A stretch of DNA of 9,613 bases from JAZLFH01 sp045615705 (lineage in GTDB: Bacteria > Bacillota > Clostridia > UMGS1883). Positions 7,304-9,613 of this stretch are shown in pieces. A program made the translations under genes and the position numbers. The stretch covers positions 1 to 9,613 of the forward strand of contig JAZLFH010000063.1 in assembly GCA_045615705.1 (NCBI GenBank), read 5' to 3'. Each line of letters starts with the position of its first letter. The stretch's first letter is position 1. The notes beneath the pieces are model-generated. The model searched no databases. It was not told the origin of the DNA and saw nothing but the letters and a program-made list of their open reading frames with translations.

Positions 7304-7332
7304 AGTATATCATTAAAGCACTACTTTAACAA
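7304..7332 (-). promoter_or_regulatory. Sigma-A-type promoter of the DUF3298 lipoprotein gene
   Basis: On the minus strand: -35 TTGTTA (7327-7332), exact 17-bp spacer, -10 TATACT (7304-7309). The predicted start near 7297 gives a very short leader of about 16 nt, which is almost entirely the ribosome binding site (7290-7296). The -35 box overlaps that of the divergent plus-strand promoter. Confidence 0.6.
7313..7329. promoter_or_regulatory. 17-bp dyad, candidate operator in the divergent promoter region
   Basis: A perfect inverted repeat TTAAAG-CACTA-CTTTAA (6-bp arms, 5-bp centre). It occupies most of the -35/-10 spacer of the lipoprotein promoter and reaches into both -35 boxes. A regulator bound here could control both divergent genes. 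The arms are AT-rich, so chance occurrence is possible; position is the main argument. Confidence 0.35.
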
Positions 7333-7355
7333 TATTTTTTAGAATTTTTTATATT
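7326..7355 (+). promoter_or_regulatory. Promoter of the 63-codon gene
   Basis: Plus-strand -35 TTAACA (7326-7331), 18-bp spacer and -10 TATATT (7350-7355), each one base from consensus. The predicted start near 7362 gives a leader of about 26 nt ending in AGGAGG (7376-7381). The surroundings are T-rich, so the -10 choice is less certain than the -35. Confidence 0.45.
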
Positions 7356-7387
7356 TTTTTGCTAATACTTATACAGGAGGTATAAAT

Positions 7388-7579
7388 ATGGCTGACAATA
7401 AAGACAATATTTCCGAAATTGATTTTTTAAATACCGTTTCAACTACCGAATGTACAGGTCTTACTCCAACTATTCCGGAAGACATCACGGAAGCTGAATC
7501 TTACAACGACATTTATCGAGTTCCGGTAAAAAAAGGAAACCCGAATAAGAAACGGAAACAACAGAAAAAAGACTCCTGA
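7388..7579 (+). CDS. Small hypothetical protein, 63 aa, polar with basic tail
   Basis: The only plus-strand gene. It has a near-perfect ribosome binding site (AGGAGG, 6 nt before ATG), a candidate promoter, and a strong terminator whose loop contains its TGA stop. The protein has no signal peptide or membrane segment, so it is probably cytoplasmic. Residues 1-46 are acidic to neutral, with IDFLNTVSTTECTGLTP at 11-27 including the single Cys22 and SYNDIYRVP at 38-46. Residues 48-62 are strongly basic (KKG, then KKRKQQKK), suggesting contact with nucleic acid, ribosome or an acidic partner. I do not recognise a family. It lies between the foldase gene, on which it converges, and the DUF3298 lipoprotein gene, from which it diverges. 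The complete set of expression signals makes it very likely a real gene despite its size; function unknown. Confidence 0.8.
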   Translation: MADNKDNISEIDFLNTVSTTECTGLTPTIPEDITEAESYNDIYRVPVKKGNPNKKRKQQKKDS

Positions 7580-7593
7580 CGGAGTCTTTTTTT
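7565..7593. terminator. Bidirectional Rho-independent terminator between convergent genes
   Basis: A perfect 12-bp stem, AAAAAAGACTCC / GGAGTCTTTTTT, with loop TGAC (7577-7580). The plus strand ends in seven T residues and the minus strand in six, so it can stop both the 63-codon gene and the foldase gene (stop at 7605). The TGA in the loop is the stop codon of the small gene. Confidence 0.93.
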
Positions 7594-7604
7594 GTCTTTA
7601 CAGA

Positions 7605-8723
7605 TTATTCTGCTTCATTTTCCGGAGGAAGAACATCATTCTCTTCTTGTTCTTCAACCTTTACATTTCTCTCGGTGAAGGCGTTAATTATATCATCTTT
7701 TTTCTCTGTGTTTGCTTCGTCAATCCATTTTTCAACCATTTCGCTATATTTAGATGATTGAAATTCCTTCTTGTATTCATTCTTATCTTCTTCGGTGAAA
7801 TCATATCTCTTTACAATGTGATAACCGTAATCTGTCTTAACGGGAGCCTTTGTATAAGCATCAATTTCAAGATTCTTTGTTGCTTCCTCAAATTCGGGTA
7901 CCATATCTCCCTCTGTGAAAATATATCCTGTTTCAATATCTTCGCCGGGATCTTCATTGTATTCTTTGGCAACATCCTCAAATGATGTACCTGCTTCAAT
8001 CTTTGCCAATGCTTCATTTGCACGAGCAAGGGCCTGCTCTTCGGTAACTACATCTCCAGCTTCCGCATCATCATTTGTTTTTATGAGAATGTGTTTTGCT
8101 TTCCAATACCTATCAAGAAAATCTGCTTGAATGTCCGAATCAGGAATTTCCGAAACAGGAACAGCTGCATCAATAAGTCTTACAGAAGCTTCACTCCACT
8201 CAAAAAGTGTATCAACAGCTTTGTCCTCTACATCAAATACATCAAGGAACTGTTCCTTGAACTTATCATATGTTTCTTTGTAAAGTTTTTCATACAGAGC
8301 CGGATCGTCTGTGTAATTCTCCGGAACATCTTCCTCGCCGTCATAGAACGCCTGAACAACAAAAATCTTCTTCTGTTGTTGTGCGGTTTCTTTAAATTCT
8401 TTGCTGTTAACTTTAATTCCGTATTCTTTCTTTGCCTTAATGTACTGAATTTTGTATGCCTCTGTACTGTCAAGTGCGTAGTCGGAAATCTGCTGACCTA
8501 ATGTTGTACCGTCTCCGGTATCCATGCCGGCAAATTCCTCGCCATAATACAAATTATACTGGAATGCATAGAGGGCATATAAGAAACGGTATTCTGCCTC
8601 ATATACCTTCTCTCCGTCAACTGTCATAATAACAGAATCGGCTTTGTAACCTTTTTTTGCACAACCTGCAAACATACATACCATGCATGCGATTGCAACC
8701 ACTAATGCAAGTAGTCTTTTCAT
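7605..8723 (-). CDS. prsA: PrsA-like foldase lipoprotein (parvulin-type peptidyl-prolyl isomerase)
   Basis: A 372-residue lipoprotein anchored outside the membrane, predicted to assist folding of secreted proteins by cis-trans isomerisation of prolyl bonds. Residues 1-21 are a signal with lipobox MFAGC (Cys21). Residues about 30-205 form a helical SurA/PrsA-type chaperone region, entered by SVIMTVDGEKVYEAEYRF. Residues about 208-306 are the parvulin domain: KAKHILIKT, a TSFEDVAKEYNEDPG stretch, GYIFTEGDMVPEFEEA and VKTDYGYHIVKRYDF, including the conserved histidines at 211 and 302. The C-terminus is an acidic, proline-containing tail (residues 357-372). ATG at 8721-8723 has AAAGGAG 8 nt upstream. 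Its position after mfd is a common clostridial order, but it has its own promoter. It is longer than Bacillus PrsA (under 300 aa), so PrsA-like is safer than strict orthology. Confidence 0.92.
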   Translation of the reverse strand: MKRLLALVVAIACMVCMFAGCAKKGYKADSVIMTVDGEKVYEAEYRFLYALYAFQYNLYYGEEFAGMDTGDGTTLGQQISDYALDSTEAYKIQYIKAKKEYGIKVNSKEFKETAQQQKKIFVVQAFYDGEEDVPENYTDDPALYEKLYKETYDKFKEQFLDVFDVEDKAVDTLFEWSEASVRLIDAAVPVSEIPDSDIQADFLDRYWKAKHILIKTNDDAEAGDVVTEEQALARANEALAKIEAGTSFEDVAKEYNEDPGEDIETGYIFTEGDMVPEFEEATKNLEIDAYTKAPVKTDYGYHIVKRYDFTEEDKNEYKKEFQSSKYSEMVEKWIDEANTEKKDDIINAFTERNVKVEEQEENDVLPPENEAE

Positions 8724-8774
8724 AAAAATCTCTCCTTTACTTTAACAAAATTTAACACACAGATTTGTTTTTAC

Positions 8775-8803
8775 AGTATAAACTATTTTTTTTCCTTTTT
8801 CAA
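8775..8803 (-). promoter_or_regulatory. Sigma-A-type promoter of the foldase gene, overlapping the mfd 3' end
   Basis: On the minus strand: -35 TTGAAA (8798-8803), 17-bp spacer, -10 TATACT (8775-8780). The -35 lies inside the last codons of mfd and the -10 just past its TAG stop. The predicted start near 8768 gives a leader of about 45 nt that includes two TTTAAC repeats 10 bp apart (8741-8746, 8751-8756). No terminator is visible after mfd, so read-through from mfd is also likely. Confidence 0.65.
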
Positions 8804-9613
8804 GCATTGTAACACAATATTAACAATAAAAATTAGATCTTGATTCAGAAATGCCTTATTTCTTAGCAATATATATGGTTTTTCTCCCGCTCCGTAAAGT
8901 ATTCCTCCCTTAAATTTTGAAGCAAGTTTTGATATTTTATCAGAGTCCGGTGGGTTATTTTTATCAATTTTAAATGATATTCCTGCATCATTTTGAGTTA
9001 TTTCAAAAATTCCTGCTTCTTTGCAATCCTTTTTTAAAAGTGAAATATCTATAAGTCTCTTCACTTCTTTGGGAAGTTTTCCGTATCTGTCTTTTATTTG
9101 ATTTTCTGTTTCTTTCGCATCTTCAATTTCCTGAATTGTGGCAATTTTCCGGTAAATTTCCATTCTTAAATCTGCCGAAGGAACATAGTTTTCGGGTATG
9201 AATGCACTTATAAATAAATCTATCGAAACATTGTTATCCTTTTCTTTCACAGGTTTTCCCATAGCTTCGTTTATGGTTTCTTCCAAGATTCTGCAATACA
9301 TATCATATCCGACAGTTGCCATAAAGCCATGCTGACTCATTCCTAAGACATCTCCTGCTCCCCTAAGTTCCAAATCTCGCATAGCAATTTTAAATCCGGA
9401 ACCAAATTCCGTAAAATCTTTAATTGCTCTCAATCGTTTTTCGGAAATTTCATCAAGTTCTTTGTTTGGCTTAAAAGTCAAATAAGCATAAGCCATTTTA
9501 TCAGTTCTTCCTACTCGTCCTCTTAACTGATAAAGTTGCGACAGTCCAAGATTATCGGCGTTTTCTATAATTAATGTGTTCGCATTTTGTATATCCATGC
9601 CTGTTTCTATAAT
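8783..9613 (-). CDS. mfd: Transcription-repair coupling factor Mfd, C-terminal 276 residues (5' end outside window)
   Basis: The frame enters at the right edge and runs to TAG at 8783-8785; the rest of this roughly 1,150-residue protein lies outside. Mfd is a cytoplasmic ATP-driven translocase that removes stalled RNA polymerase from DNA lesions and recruits UvrA. Visible parts begin with helicase motif V (ETGMDIQNANTLII, fragment residues 3-16) and motif VI with its arginine fingers (QLYQLRGRVGR, 26-36). The translocation (TRG) motif follows, near residues 61-91 (RLRAIKDFTEFGSGF; MRDLELRGAGDVLG). The C-terminal domain D7 (IDLFISAFIPENYVPSADLRMEIYRKIA) starts near 131 and in the resting enzyme masks the UvrA-binding region. 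No internal disruption is seen. The promoter of the foldase gene overlaps its 3' end. Confidence 0.97.
   Translation of the reverse strand: MIETGMDIQNANTLIIENADNLGLSQLYQLRGRVGRTDKMAYAYLTFKPNKELDEISEKRLRAIKDFTEFGSGFKIAMRDLELRGAGDVLGMSQHGFMATVGYDMYCRILEETINEAMGKPVKEKDNNVSIDLFISAFIPENYVPSADLRMEIYRKIATIQEIEDAKETENQIKDRYGKLPKEVKRLIDISLLKKDCKEAGIFEITQNDAGISFKIDKNNPPDSDKISKLASKFKGGILYGAGEKPYILLRNKAFLNQDLIFIVNIVLQCLKKEKK

Noticed and set aside
8091..8501. A 136-codon plus-strand frame opposite the foldase gene
   Set aside because: It is antisense to a clear parvulin gene, is rich in Phe/Cys/Ile typical of antisense frames, and has no ribosome site.
1..9613. CRISPR arrays, tRNA or rRNA genes, insertion sequences, attachment sites, riboswitches
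   Set aside because: No spaced repeats, cloverleaf sequences, transposase or integrase frames, or recognisable riboswitch cores were seen on either strand.

Overview
The window reads as chromosome of a low-G+C Gram-positive bacterium, most likely a member of the Clostridia. The evidence is AT-rich sequence with strong AGGAGG-type ribosome binding sites, sigma-A-type promoters with 16-18 bp spacers, three separate lipobox lipoproteins, frequent GTG and TTG starts, and an mfd gene followed by a PrsA/parvulin-type foldase gene. No mobile element, CRISPR array, rRNA or tRNA was seen. Every gene except one very small one is on the minus strand, so the biological order runs from high to low coordinates.

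Region A (9613 to 7605, minus) is a housekeeping block. It holds the C-terminal 276 codons of mfd (transcription-repair coupling factor, cut by the window edge) and then a parvulin-type foldase lipoprotein. The foldase has its own promoter, overlapping the mfd 3' end. Region B (7282 to 7604) is a compact regulatory island. It contains a 63-codon plus-strand gene with its own promoter, Shine-Dalgarno sequence and terminator. Its promoter is back-to-back with that of the next minus-strand gene; the two -35 boxes abut and a 17-bp dyad lies over the junction. The small gene converges on the foldase gene, and the two share a bidirectional terminator.

Region C (7281 to 3963, minus) holds two secreted lipoproteins, each with its own promoter. 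One is a DUF4163/DUF3298 protein with an uncharacterised C-terminal half. The other is a GH88 unsaturated-uronyl hydrolase carrying an N-terminal copper-amine-oxidase-N-like module. Region D (3742 to 1, minus) is the start of a surface polysaccharide operon. It has an initiating PglC-like phosphoglycosyl transferase, a GT4 glycosyltransferase, a GT2 glycosyltransferase, and a further GT-B glycosyltransferase that runs off the left edge. The first enzyme would load a sugar-1-phosphate onto undecaprenyl phosphate at the membrane, and the others would extend the repeat unit. Flippase and polymerase genes would be expected to the left, outside the window.

Most of the content belongs to recognisable families, and I do not see a clearly new system. 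The most interesting points are the unrecognised small gene and its shared divergent promoter/operator, the GH88 lipoprotein architecture beside a glycan-building operon, and the use of non-ATG starts by every gene from the DUF3298 lipoprotein leftwards (six in a row).
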